A stretch of DNA of 64,000 bases. Source: Allosphingosinicella sp042666435. Its GTDB lineage: Bacteria > Pseudomonadota > Alphaproteobacteria > Sphingomonadales > Sphingomonadaceae. Shown here piece after piece: positions 11,439 to 20,732 of this stretch. Positions within the stretch are counted from its first letter, which is position 1, and each line of letters begins with the position of its first letter. The DNA is taken from NCBI RefSeq assembly GCF_042666435.1, contig NZ_JBHTDC010000001.1, positions 1,674,001-1,738,000 on the forward strand, given 5' to 3'. The notes under the pieces are model-generated. The model saw only the letters and a list, made by a program, of their open reading frames with translations. It had not been told where the DNA came from and searched no databases. The position numbers were made by a program, and so were the translations under genes.

Positions 11439-12351
11439 TCGTCTGTTCCTTCGGCCGGAGCCCGAGCAGATGGCAGATCGCATAAGCGAGCTCGGCGCGG
11501 TTCAATGTGTAGAAGTGGAAATGGCGGATGCCGCCGGCGTAGAGCTGGCCGCACAATTCGGCGGCGACCGTGGCGGCGACGAGCGCCCTCGCCGACGGGA
11601 GGTTATCGAGCCCCTCGAACAATCGGTCCATCCAGGCCGGGATGGTGGCGCCGCACATCGCTGCGAACTTGCGGGTCTGGGCGACGTTGGAGACGGGGAG
11701 GATTCCGGGCACGATCTCGGCGTCGATGCCCATCGCCGCCGCCTGATCGCGGAAGCGTAGGAAGCAGTCGGGCGAGAAGAAGAATTGGGTGATCGCCCGG
11801 TCGGCGCCGGCGTCGATCTTGCGCCACAGATTGTCGAGATCGGCCGCCCTGTTGCGCGATTCGGGATGGCATTCGGGGTAAGCCGCGACCGAAATCTCGA
11901 ACGGGGCGATGGCTTTCAGGCCCTTCACCAGTTCGACCGCGCTGGCATAGCCGTCCGGCCGCGCCTCGAAGCTCTTGCCCTGCTCGGGCGGGTCTCCGCG
12001 CAGGGCGACGATATGCCGGATGCCCGCCGCCCAATAAGAGCGCGCGACCTCGTTTATCTCGTCGCGGCTGGCCTCGACGCAGGTGAGATGCGCGGCGGCA
12101 TCGAGCGAGGTTTCGCGGACGATTCGCTCGACCGTGGCATGGGTGCGCTCGCGGGTCGAGCCGCCGGCACCGTAGGTGACCGAGACGAAGCGCGGCGCCA
12201 GCGGCTCCAGCGTCTTGACCGATTCCCAGAGCGTCTGCTCCATCTTCTCGGTCTTGGGCGGGAAGAATTCGAACGAGACGGCGATGTCGCCGGCGACGTT
12301 CTCGAACAAAGGCCTGCCGGTGCGTTCCAGAGCGGGCGCGAGATCGTTCAT
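11416..12351 (-). CDS. metF: Methylenetetrahydrofolate reductase
   Basis: 311-residue FAD enzyme reducing 5,10-methylene-THF to 5-methyl-THF, the methyl donor for the MetH pair encoded just downstream. Visible features include VSFEFFPPKTEKME at the N-terminus (the catalytic Glu region), VTYGAGGSTRERTH, AHLTCVEASRDE, IVALRGDPP and FPITQFFF-like AITQFFFSPDCF. The start ATG at 12351 overlaps the stop of the upstream ArsR-methyltransferase gene by four bases, and the 3' end overlaps metH1. Length is normal. The gene order regulator-metF-metH1-metH2 makes a complete methyl-transfer branch. Confidence 0.96.
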   Translation of the reverse strand: MNDLAPALERTGRPLFENVAGDIAVSFEFFPPKTEKMEQTLWESVKTLEPLAPRFVSVTYGAGGSTRERTHATVERIVRETSLDAAAHLTCVEASRDEINEVARSYWAAGIRHIVALRGDPPEQGKSFEARPDGYASAVELVKGLKAIAPFEISVAAYPECHPESRNRAADLDNLWRKIDAGADRAITQFFFSPDCFLRFRDQAAAMGIDAEIVPGILPVSNVAQTRKFAAMCGATIPAWMDRLFEGLDNLPSARALVAATVAAELCGQLYAGGIRHFHFYTLNRAELAYAICHLLGLRPKEQTSDTRRTA

Positions 12352-13304
12352 GCCACCACCTTGAGCCGGGCCTCGGCGAGCATGCCTTCCCAGATGGTGA
12401 CGGTGAGCTCCCCGCCCTCCAGATTCTCGACCACGCGCCCGACCAGTCCGGCGGCGTCCATCCATTTCAGCACGGCGTCGTCGGCGAAGCCCAGCCGCGT
12501 ATGAGCATCGCGGGTCCGCAGCTCCTCGCGGTCGTGGGGCGCGAAATCGATGACGAGCAGCCGCCCGCCCGGCGCGAGCAGCCGCGCCGCCTCGGCGATG
12601 GCAGCAGCCGGCTGCTGCGCATAATGGAGGACTTGGTGGATAATGACCGTGTCCGCGCATTGGGAGGGGAGCGGCAGGGCGTACATGTCGCCCTGACGCA
12701 GCTCGGTCGCGGGGATTCCGGCCTCGCCCAGCTTGACGCGGGCGAGGCGGAGCATCTCGGGAGAGCGGTCGATGCCGAGCGCGCTGTTGGCGGCGGGGCC
12801 GAACAATTCTATCATCCGGCCGGTCCCGGTGCCGATGTCGACCAGCCGGCCGACCGGCCGTTTCCCGAGCGCGCGCGCGATCGCCGCCTCCACCTCGCTC
12901 TCGGCGATGTGCAGCGAACGAAGCTCGTCCCACTCCGAAGCGTGCTGGGCGAAATAGCGCTCCGCCGCGGCGGCGCGGTCGGCCTTGACCGCCGTCAGCC
13001 GCGCCTTGTCGGCCAGCGCCCAAGGGTCCTCCCCGTCAATGGCGGACCAGCCGTCGAGCAAAGCGAACAAAGGATCGATTCGCTCCGCCGCGCCCAGACT
13101 CAGGAACACCCAGCTCCCCTCCTTGCGGCGCTCGGCGAGGCCGGCGTCGATCAATATCTTCACATGGCGCGAGACCCGGGGTTGGCTCTGCCCCAGCACC
13201 TGCGCCAACTCGCCCACCGACAGCTCCATCGCGCGCAGCAGGCCGAGGATCCGGAGGCGCGTCGGATCGGCCAGCGAGCGGAAGGTTTCGGGCGCCTTGG
13301 ACAT
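12348..13304 (-). CDS. ArsR-type HTH regulator fused to SAM-dependent methyltransferase
   Basis: 318 residues. Residues ~1-95 are an ArsR winged helix (LADPTRLRILGLLR, VGELAQVLGQSQPRVSRHVKIL, GSWVFLSL); ArsR metal-binding cysteines are absent, so a metal sensor is unlikely. Residues ~115-318 are a class I methyltransferase with SAM motif LVDIGTGTGRM and a downstream HQVLHYA and PGGRLLVIDF. First gene of the metF-metH operon and preceded by a 20-bp perfect palindrome that covers its promoter region. Inference: an autoregulated repressor whose C-terminal domain senses SAM or S-adenosylhomocysteine. ArsR-type SAH regulators of methionine genes (SahR) are known in other proteobacteria. Whether the domain still methylates anything is unknown. 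Confidence 0.88.
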   Translation of the reverse strand: MSKAPETFRSLADPTRLRILGLLRAMELSVGELAQVLGQSQPRVSRHVKILIDAGLAERRKEGSWVFLSLGAAERIDPLFALLDGWSAIDGEDPWALADKARLTAVKADRAAAAERYFAQHASEWDELRSLHIAESEVEAAIARALGKRPVGRLVDIGTGTGRMIELFGPAANSALGIDRSPEMLRLARVKLGEAGIPATELRQGDMYALPLPSQCADTVIIHQVLHYAQQPAAAIAEAARLLAPGGRLLVIDFAPHDREELRTRDAHTRLGFADDAVLKWMDAAGLVGRVVENLEGGELTVTIWEGMLAEARLKVVA

Positions 13305-13314
13305 CGAGTTAAGG

Positions 13315-13334
13315 ATATAAAGATATCTTTATAT
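13315..13334. promoter_or_regulatory. Perfect 20-bp palindrome, probable operator of the met operon
   Basis: The half-site ATATAAAGAT is followed immediately by its exact reverse complement ATCTTTATAT. It begins 10 bp upstream of the ArsR-methyltransferase ATG and is strikingly AT-rich in a GC-rich region. Long AT-rich palindromes with an ATCTTTAT-like core are typical ArsR-family operators. Position at the start of the operon implies autoregulation; the divergent mlaA start is 86 bp away and could share the region. Confidence 0.75.
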
Positions 13335-13420
13335 GACGGTCAAGCTGCTTGTGACCTTGCTGCACTTTGGCCGCTGTGGCACGGCTTTAGCTCCCCGCCG
13401 ACGCGAGAAAGGTGCCCAAT

Positions 13421-14332
13421 ATGCGCGCGATCCTAGCTCTTCTTATGGTGGCGACGCTGAGCGCCTGCGCCACAACGGGGAGCGGCGGGCCGCTTGCCGA
13501 AAGAGATCCCTACGAAGGATTCAATCGCGGCATGTGGGCGTTCAACCAGGCCGTCGACACGGTCGCCATCAAGCCGGCGACGACCGTCTATCGGACAGTC
13601 ACGCCGAAACCGGCGCGGCGCGGACTCGGCCGGGTGCTCGCCAATCTGTCGGAACCCTTCTCGTTCATCAATAATCTGCTCCAGGGCAAGCCGGATCGCG
13701 CCTTCAACTCGCTCGGCCGGTTCCTCATCAACTCGACCATCGGGGTGGGCGGCCTGGCCGATCATGCGACCGATCTCGGCCTGCCGGCGACGCCAGAGGA
13801 TTTCGGCCAGACGCTCGCGGTCGCCGGCGCCAAGGAAAGTCCCTATCTCGTCCTCCCCCTGCTCGGACCGTCGACGGTGCGCGACGCGGTCGGGACCGCC
13901 GTTCAGCTGGTCGCTGACCCCGCGAGAATCGTCCTCAATCAGGAATTGTCGAGCACCCAGGAATATGCCGTCACCGGCGCCCGGGTCCTGGACGGGCGAT
14001 CGGGGCTGATCGAAGGCGGCGCGGATGCGGTGCTCGAAACCAGTGCCGATCCTTATGCAACCGCGCGGTCGGCCTATTTCCAGCGGCGCGACGCGGAGAT
14101 ACGCGACGAGGAAGGGGGAGACGCCACCCTGTCGCCTGAGGAGGAAGACCGGTTGCTGAACGAGGCGCTGGAGCAGGATTCGATCCAGCCGGAGGCGGCG
14201 CCGGAACAGGAAGATCAGGTTCCCAAGGACAGCATCCGGCCGGAGGAAAGCCCTTCCGGGCCCGAAACGGCCTTACTGGACATCTTTCCTTCAAATGTGC
14301 TTAGGGAGGATTCGGTAAGCGGAGGGGATTAA
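13421..14332 (+). CDS. mlaA: MlaA (VacJ) outer-membrane lipoprotein
   Basis: 303 residues. MRAILALLMVATLSAC is a lipoprotein signal with lipidated cysteine at residue 16. The MlaA domain follows: RDPYEGFNRGMWAFN, then PKPARRGLGRVLANLSEPF, the helical hairpin FLINSTIGVGGLAD and the conserved PYLVLPLLGPS. MlaA sits in the outer membrane with porins and removes misplaced phospholipids, handing them to MlaC. The tail after ~residue 230 is acidic and Glu/Pro-rich, a poorly conserved extension. The ATG at 13421 is preferred to a GTG at 13412 because GAAAGG is correctly spaced for it. No other mla genes are adjacent. Confidence 0.93.
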   Translation: MRAILALLMVATLSACATTGSGGPLAERDPYEGFNRGMWAFNQAVDTVAIKPATTVYRTVTPKPARRGLGRVLANLSEPFSFINNLLQGKPDRAFNSLGRFLINSTIGVGGLADHATDLGLPATPEDFGQTLAVAGAKESPYLVLPLLGPSTVRDAVGTAVQLVADPARIVLNQELSSTQEYAVTGARVLDGRSGLIEGGADAVLETSADPYATARSAYFQRRDAEIRDEEGGDATLSPEEEDRLLNEALEQDSIQPEAAPEQEDQVPKDSIRPEESPSGPETALLDIFPSNVLREDSVSGGD

Positions 14333-14458
14333 CAACTAAAACAGTAGACATACTGCTGTGCCTCCACTAGACCGCCCCACCGCTGGAATGCATGGAGGAC
14401 AGTCCTCCGGCGCCTCGCCCAGCATGAACGATTACCCCAATAGGGAGGGAAATTGCCC

Positions 14459-14734
14459 GTGAAGAAAATTGCTCTGACGATCGCCGCCGTTGCCACGCTC
14501 GGTCTCGCCGCCTGCAATGGCGCCTCGGACGAAGTCGCCAACGACACCAACACCGCCGTGACCGACATGGACGCGACCACCGACGCCGCGCTGACCGACG
14601 TCAACGGCGCCGCCACCGATGCGGCCGCGATGAACGCCGCCGACGCCGCGCTCGACAATGCTGCCGCTGCCGCCGAGAACACGGTTGAGGCCGTCGAGAA
14701 CGCCGCCGATGCGGTCGAAGCGAACGCTCAGTAA
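14459..14734 (+). CDS. Small Ala-rich lipoprotein
   Basis: 91 residues starting VKKIALTIAAVATLGLAAC, a typical lipoprotein signal with cysteine at residue 19. The mature part is dominated by Ala, Asp, Asn and Glu (repeats like DAAA, NAAD), probably helical and acidic, without a recognised domain. The GTG at 14459 is chosen because GGAGG lies about ten bases upstream and the positively charged n-region begins there; a TTG two codons earlier is the alternative. The gene is followed by a clear terminator. Function unknown. Confidence 0.75.
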   Translation: MKKIALTIAAVATLGLAACNGASDEVANDTNTAVTDMDATTDAALTDVNGAATDAAAMNAADAALDNAAAAAENTVEAVENAADAVEANAQ

Positions 14735-14760
14735 GCTTCTCTCTCGCAGCGATAGAATCG

Positions 14761-14799
14761 GGGTCGCGCGCCATGAGGCGCGCGGCCCCTTTCTTTTGT
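14761..14799 (+). terminator. Rho-independent terminator
   Basis: GGGTCGCGCGCC-ATGA-GGCGCGCGGCCC forms a 12-bp stem with a four-base loop (one G-U type pair), followed by CTTTCTTTT. It ends the small lipoprotein transcript. Confidence 0.85.
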
Positions 14800-14846
14800 C
14801 CGTGTTCGGCTTAGGCTTGCGCGCCTGAATCGAGCGGAGGGCTGGA

Positions 14847-15065
14847 ATGAGACTGGTGGCGGGATGGGCGGCGCTGGCGCTGCTGGTGGCATGCGACAGC
14901 GACGCGGGAAGCGGCCTCAGCGCCGAGGAGAATGAAGCGCTGAACGAGGCCGCCGCGATGCTCGACGCCGCCGCGGCCGGCGAAGGAAACATGGCGGCTC
15001 CCGAGTCCGCCGCGGAGACTGGTGACGTGTTGGTCGCGGACGAGGCTGCGACCAACAGCCAGTAA
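14847..15065 (+). CDS. Very small lipoprotein
   Basis: 72 residues: MRLVAGWAALALLVAC is a lipoprotein signal (lipobox LVAC, cysteine 16); the mature 56 residues are acidic and alanine-rich (LSAEENEALNEAAAML). GGAGGG is well spaced before the ATG. The composition resembles the product of the preceding gene but there is no clear sequence repeat between them. It ends just before a strong bidirectional terminator. Function unknown; the signal and SD support it being a real gene. Confidence 0.65.
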   Translation: MRLVAGWAALALLVACDSDAGSGLSAEENEALNEAAAMLDAAAAGEGNMAAPESAAETGDVLVADEAATNSQ

Positions 15066-15077
15066 AACGAGCAAAAA

Positions 15078-15107
15078 AAGGGCCGGGGAGTCGCCTCCCC
15101 GGCCCTT
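15078..15107. terminator. Bidirectional terminator between lipoprotein gene and groEL
   Basis: AAGGGCCGGGGAG-TCGC-CTCCCCGGCCCTT is a perfect 13-bp stem. The A-run on the left becomes a T-run for the leftward groEL transcript, and CTTCTTG follows on the right; it is stronger for groEL. Confidence 0.9.
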
Positions 15108-15132
15108 CTTGCGTGGGTCTGGTCGGCGGGAC

Positions 15133-16779
<1,647 letters not shown>

Positions 16780-16803
16780 TTGTTTTCTTCCTTCTGTTTT
16801 GAA

Positions 16804-16884
16804 GCGTCATCCCAGCGAAAGCTGGGATCTCACTTCCTTGACTGTTGAATAGAAAAGAGATTCCAGCTTCCGCTGGAATGACGG
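16804..16884. repeat. REP-like inverted repeat inside the groES-groEL gap
   Basis: Left arm ~16804-16830 (CGTCATCCCAGCGAAAGCTGGGAT) and right arm ~16858-16884 (ATTCCAGCTTCCGCTGGAATGACG in antisense order) are imperfect reverse complements, and each arm is itself a small hairpin (CCAGC...GCTGG). This is a second repeat class, different from the one in the metH gap. It occupies most of the 109-bp intercistronic region. Confidence 0.85.
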
Positions 16885-16888
16885 TTGG

Positions 16889-17176
16889 TCAGCCGACGAT
16901 CCCGAGAATGTCGCTTTCCTTCATGATGAGAAGATCCTCGCCGTCGATCTTGACCTCGGTGCCCGACCATTTGCCGAACAGGATCTTGTCGCCGGCCTTG
17001 ACCTCGAGCGGGTGGATTTCCCCCTGCTCGTTGCGCGCGCCGGTGCCGACGGAGATCACTTCGCCTTCCTGCGGCTTTTCCTTGGCGGTGTCGGGAATGA
17101 TGATCCCGCCGGCCGTCTTTTCCTCGGCCTCTACGCGGCGGACGAGCACCCTGTCATGGAGCGGACGAAAATTCAT
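16889..17176 (-). CDS. groES: Co-chaperonin GroES
   Basis: 95 residues: MNFRPLHDRVLVRRVEAEEKTAGGIIIPDTAKEKP is diagnostic, containing the GroEL-binding mobile loop (~residues 17-35), and the protein ends with MKESDILGIV. It caps GroEL. It is first in the groES-groEL operon and preceded by a CIRCE element 74 bp upstream of its ATG. Confidence 0.99.
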   Translation of the reverse strand: MNFRPLHDRVLVRRVEAEEKTAGGIIIPDTAKEKPQEGEVISVGTGARNEQGEIHPLEVKAGDKILFGKWSGTEVKIDGEDLLIMKESDILGIVG

Positions 17177-17250
17177 GCGTCACCTTTCTGCTGTGGACGG
17201 CCGCCGCCGCTCGAAGGAGCAGCCGGGCCGGTCGCGGATTAAATACCCTG

Positions 17251-17277
17251 TTAGCACTCAATAAGGGCGAGTGCCAA
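17251..17277 (-). promoter_or_regulatory. CIRCE operator (HrcA binding site) and overlapping groES promoter
   Basis: TTAGCACTC at 17251-17259, nine-base spacer, then GAGTGCCAA at 17269-17277: the CIRCE inverted repeat (consensus TTAGCACTC-N9-GAGTGCTAA) with one mismatch. On the groES strand it reads TTGGCA, 17 bases, CTAACA, giving plausible -35 and -10 elements, so HrcA would block RNA polymerase directly. Confidence 0.93.
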
Positions 17278-17429
17278 TGACGCGGATTTAGTCCGGGGCC
17301 GTCGGGGGTCAAGGGCCTCCCAGACAGATTTTTCCTCCGACGCGCAACCGCGTCTCGCCGGAGCGACGCATTTACAGGCTCCCGCGAGTGGCCTAGCTGC
17401 CGGGTAACGGAATCTCGGACGGGACAAAC

Positions 17430-19301
17430 ATGCGTTTTCTGGGCAAGGCGTGGCGGCTGCTGGTGGGCGTGAAGGACGGGCTGGTGCTCGTTTTCATGCT
17501 GCTCTTCTTCGGCCTGCTCTATGCCTTGCTCTCCGCCACGCCTTATGCCGGCAGTGCCGACGAGGGCGCCCTTTTGCTCGACCTCGGTGGCGCGATCGTC
17601 GAGCAGCCGGTCGAGACCGATCCGCTGGAAATCGTGTCGGGATCCTCGCTGATACGCGAATATAGGCTCCGCGACGTCGTCCACGCGCTGGAGACGGCGG
17701 CGACCGACGACCGGGTGAAGGCCGTCGCCCTCGATCTCGACATCTTCCTGGGCGGCGGCCAGGCCGGCCTGGCGCGGATCGGCGACGCGATCGATGCCGT
17801 TCGCAGGGCCGACAAGCCGGTCATCGCCTACGCCACCGGCTATAGCGACGATGCCTATCAGATCGCCGCCCACGCCTCCGAAATCTGGCTCAACCCACTG
17901 GGCGGCGTCCTCATCACCGGTCCGGGCGGAGCCAATCTTTATTATAAGGGCCTGCTCGACAAATTGGGGGTCACCGCCAATGTCTACAAAGCCGGAACCT
18001 ACAAGGCGGCGGTCGAGCCGTACACGCGCACCGACATGTCGCCCGAAGCGCGCGAGGCCGCCGCGGCGGTGGCCGGGGCGCTGTGGGAGAATTGGCAGGA
18101 CGATGTCCGGCGCGCGCGTCCCGGGGCGCGGCTGACCGATTATGTGAGCGCCCCGGTCGACCGCATCGCCGCCGCCGACGGAGACATGGCCAAGGCGGCG
18201 CTGGCGGCCGGGCTGATCGACAGGATCGGCGACCGCACGGCCTTCGGCAGGCGCATGGCCGAACTGGTCGGGGCCGATGAGGAAGACCTTCCCGGCAGCT
18301 ACAAGGCGATCGACTATGACGCCTGGGTGAGCGCGAATCCGGCGGGGAGCCCGAGCGGCCAGATCGGAGTCGTCACGGTCGCCGGCAGCATCATCGACGG
18401 CCCGGCCGAGCTCGGCACTGCGGGCGCCGAGACCATCGTGGAGAATCTGTACGGAGGCCTCACCGAGAACGACCTGAAGGCGCTGGTCGTGCGGATCGAT
18501 TCGCCGGGGGGATCGACCCTGGCATCGGAGCGCATCCGGCAGGCAGTGCTCGACGCCAAGGCGAAGGGGCTGCCCGTGGTCGTCTCGATGGGATCGGTCG
18601 CGGCGAGCGGCGGCTACTGGATCGCCACGGCCGGCGACCATATCCTCGCCGAGCCCGAGACCCTTACCGGCTCGATCGGCGTGTTCGGCATCCTGCCGAG
18701 CTTCGAGGGCGCGCTCCAAAAGCTTGGGCTCGGCGTCGACGGCGTCCAGACCACGCCGCTCACCGGCGAACCCGACCTATTGCGCGGGCCGTCCGACAAT
18801 GCCGACCGGCTCGTCCAGATCGGCGTCGACAGCACGTATCGCCGCTTCATCGGTCTGGTCGCGGCGGCGCGAAACATGCCGGTGGAGCGGGTCGACGCGA
18901 TCGCGCAAGGGCGGGTGTGGGACGGCGGCAGCGCGCGCCAGCTCGGCTTGATCGACGGCTTCGGCTCATTGGACGACGCCATCGCCGAGGCGGCGCGGCG
19001 CGCGAAGCTCGATCCGGAATCCGCCGAAGCTGTGTGGCTCGAGCGCGAGCCGAGCTTCTTCGAATCCCTGTTCACCAGCACCGCCGGCGGCGGCGAGGTC
19101 GCCGGCGCGCGCGATATGTTCAGCCGTCACGCCGCGACGCCCGAATGGCGGCTGATGCGCGCGCTAAGGGATATGCGGCAGATCCTCGCCGGGTCCGCCA
19201 TCCAGGCGCGCTGCCTGGAATGCCCGGCGACGATGACCCCGCTGCCGCCGGCCGAGCGGGCGACGCTCGGCGGATGGCTGGCGGGCCTCCTCGCCGGCTG
19301 A
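17430..19301 (+). CDS. sppA: Signal peptide peptidase SppA, 67K type
   Basis: 623 residues. An N-terminal transmembrane anchor (GLVLVFMLLFFGLLYALL, ~residues 18-40) holds two tandem S49 domains in the periplasm. The N-domain supplies the catalytic lysine (VYKAGTYKAAVEPYTRTDMS, ~residue 190) and the C-domain the nucleophilic serine (GSVAASGGYWIATA, ~residue 395), with SIGVFGILPSFEG after it. SppA cuts remnant signal peptides in the inner membrane. Length is normal for the long form. It is divergent from groES (254-bp gap) and ends 3 bp before the convergent TRIC gene. A long antisense frame over it is a shadow. Confidence 0.95.
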   Translation: MRFLGKAWRLLVGVKDGLVLVFMLLFFGLLYALLSATPYAGSADEGALLLDLGGAIVEQPVETDPLEIVSGSSLIREYRLRDVVHALETAATDDRVKAVALDLDIFLGGGQAGLARIGDAIDAVRRADKPVIAYATGYSDDAYQIAAHASEIWLNPLGGVLITGPGGANLYYKGLLDKLGVTANVYKAGTYKAAVEPYTRTDMSPEAREAAAAVAGALWENWQDDVRRARPGARLTDYVSAPVDRIAAADGDMAKAALAAGLIDRIGDRTAFGRRMAELVGADEEDLPGSYKAIDYDAWVSANPAGSPSGQIGVVTVAGSIIDGPAELGTAGAETIVENLYGGLTENDLKALVVRIDSPGGSTLASERIRQAVLDAKAKGLPVVVSMGSVAASGGYWIATAGDHILAEPETLTGSIGVFGILPSFEGALQKLGLGVDGVQTTPLTGEPDLLRGPSDNADRLVQIGVDSTYRRFIGLVAAARNMPVERVDAIAQGRVWDGGSARQLGLIDGFGSLDDAIAEAARRAKLDPESAEAVWLEREPSFFESLFTSTAGGGEVAGARDMFSRHAATPEWRLMRALRDMRQILAGSAIQARCLECPATMTPLPPAERATLGGWLAGLLAG

Positions 19302-19304
19302 GCG

Positions 19305-19928
19305 TCAGCGGCGGTAGGAGGGGAGCGACCAGCCCTTGCGGATCGCCGCGCCGCGCACGGCGAAACCGGCGACCGCCGCGAGCGCGCCTGCGATCGGGCT
19401 GGGCAGGCCGAGCAGCAGCAACCCCACCATGAGCGCCGCCGAAAGCGCCGCGGCGGTCACATAGAGTTCGGGCCGCATCAGGATCGACGGCTCGCCGCTC
19501 AGCACGTCGCGGATGATGCCGCCGACGCAGGCGGTGAGCACTCCCATCCCCAGCGCCGGCAGCGGCGCGATGCCGTAAGCGAGGCCCTTGGCGGCGCCGA
19601 ACGTGGCGTAGGCGGCGATGCCGAAGGCGTCGAGCCAGAGCAGTGCGCTGCCGCGCCACACGCGCTCGGGCAGGAACCAGACGATCAGCCCCGCCGTGAT
19701 GCAGATGAGCAGGATGACGTTGCTCCCGACCCAGAAGACCGGCGCCCCGATCAGGAGATCGCGCACCGTGCCGCCGCCGACGCCGGTGATGACCGCGAAG
19801 AAGAGGAAGGTGACGAGCGTCTGCCGCTTCGCTGCGGCCGCCAGCGCCCCCGACAGGGCGAAGACGGCGATGCCGGCCAGATCGAGATATCCGAGCAGCG
19901 GCCCGACGGCGGCGATGCTATTGTTCAT
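19305..19928 (-). CDS. TRIC-type (YicG/UPF0126) cation channel family membrane protein
   Basis: 207 residues with about seven hydrophobic helices arranged as an internal repeat: GVGGGTVRDLLIG in the first half and CVGGIIRDVLSGEPS in the second are the glycine-rich family signatures. Bacterial TRIC homologues form trimeric cation channels in the inner membrane; the physiological role is unclear. It starts with ATG at 19928 and converges on sppA with a 3-bp gap. Confidence 0.88.
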   Translation of the reverse strand: MNNSIAAVGPLLGYLDLAGIAVFALSGALAAAAKRQTLVTFLFFAVITGVGGGTVRDLLIGAPVFWVGSNVILLICITAGLIVWFLPERVWRGSALLWLDAFGIAAYATFGAAKGLAYGIAPLPALGMGVLTACVGGIIRDVLSGEPSILMRPELYVTAAALSAALMVGLLLLGLPSPIAGALAAVAGFAVRGAAIRKGWSLPSYRR

Positions 19929-20221
19929 CGGCCGGCCGTACCGCGCATTCCGTGCTTATCCTCAAGCGATCTCTCCGCCCAATCCCGAAGTCCGACGGCA
20001 AGCCTTTCCATCCGCGGCAGTCAAGCCTCGGAGGGATTAAATCGCGCCACGGCGATGTCCGGCCAAGCGGACTGATCGTGGTTAAGCAAATATATTTGGC
20101 CGTGAGGGCTTCGGTTCGTCGCCCTCGGGAAACGGCTGATCGCCGCGGCTCGGGATGGTGAACGAGAGGGTCAGCGAAGGGGCAAACGCCGTCGTCGAGC
20201 GCCCCGCCCCCTCAGTGTCAT
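19929..20221. other. Intergenic region without a recognised gene
   Basis: No reading frame with a Shine-Dalgarno and coding-like composition is seen. It separates the leftward TRIC gene from the rightward zinc-protein gene, so divergent promoters are expected. It includes an AT-rich patch (AAATATATTTGG near 20088) unusual for the surroundings. Confidence 0.5.
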
Positions 20222-20247
20222 GAAACTTATGCGAAACATCGCACGTT
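20222..20247 (+). promoter_or_regulatory. Possible EcfG-type general stress promoter
   Basis: GAAAC at 20222-20226, a 17-base spacer, then CGTT at 20244-20247. The alphaproteobacterial general-stress sigma factor EcfG recognises GGAAC-N16/17-CGTT; this matches with one base different. The downstream ATG at 20280 would have a 5' leader of roughly 25 bases. Prediction only. Confidence 0.4.
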
Positions 20248-20279
20248 GTGCCTTCAAGTAGTATGAAAGGAGCCAGTCA

Positions 20280-20549
20280 ATGGCGACCAGCATAATGGAA
20301 GCGCGCGGCGAGTGCATCGTCCATCGGGCCCAAGAGCGGGGCTACCATATCGTCTATCGCGAACAGGAGACCAATCATTGTCCGGGCTGCGGGCGCACCC
20401 ATTGGTATATCGGACGGATGCTCGCGGAGTGCGCGTTCTGTCAGACTGCCTTGCCGCTGGACAGTTCGTCCATGGTGGCGGGCGGCCAGATCGTGCGCAC
20501 CATCAGGCGTCCCGTCTTCGGCGCCCCGGAGCACGCCTTCGCGGCATAG
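20280..20549 (+). CDS. Small CxxC zinc-ribbon-like protein
   Basis: 89 residues with two cysteine pairs, HCPGCGRTHW (~residues 33-42) and ECAFC (~50-54), spaced like a small zinc ribbon. AAAGGAG is well placed before the ATG. No catalytic motif is present; the protein is likely a cytoplasmic zinc-binding hypothetical. It is a single-gene unit: a possible EcfG promoter lies upstream and a clear terminator downstream. A general-stress role is only inference from the promoter match. Confidence 0.75.
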   Translation: MATSIMEARGECIVHRAQERGYHIVYREQETNHCPGCGRTHWYIGRMLAECAFCQTALPLDSSSMVAGGQIVRTIRRPVFGAPEHAFAA

Positions 20550-20660
20550 CTATTCATCGGCTTGGGCGGAGTTGAACAGGCTCCAGCCCGCGCGCGCGCC
20601 GGCCTGTCCCCCGCCCCCCCAAAGCGGCCGGCGCGCGCAACGGGTCCCCGAAAGGGAAGG

Positions 20661-20696
20661 AGAAGGAGGCTTAGCGGCCTCCTTCTTTTCATTTTA
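20661..20696 (+). terminator. Rho-independent terminator
   Basis: GAAGGAGGC-TTAGCG-GCCTCCTTC (9-bp perfect stem) followed by TTTTCATTTT, about 110 bp after the zinc-protein stop. Confidence 0.88.
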
Positions 20697-20732
20697 ACCC
20701 GCGATTAGGCGAGCGGCGTTAGGCTTCGCCCC

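Noticed and set aside
13305..13420. SAM or SAH riboswitch before the met operon
   Set aside because: Only 10 bases separate the palindrome from the start codon, leaving no room for a structured leader; a protein operator explains the site better.
17154..18719. 521-residue leftward frame over sppA
   Set aside because: It is exactly antisense to a well-conserved SppA, is rich in Arg, Gly and Ala, and shows no domain; a high-GC shadow frame.
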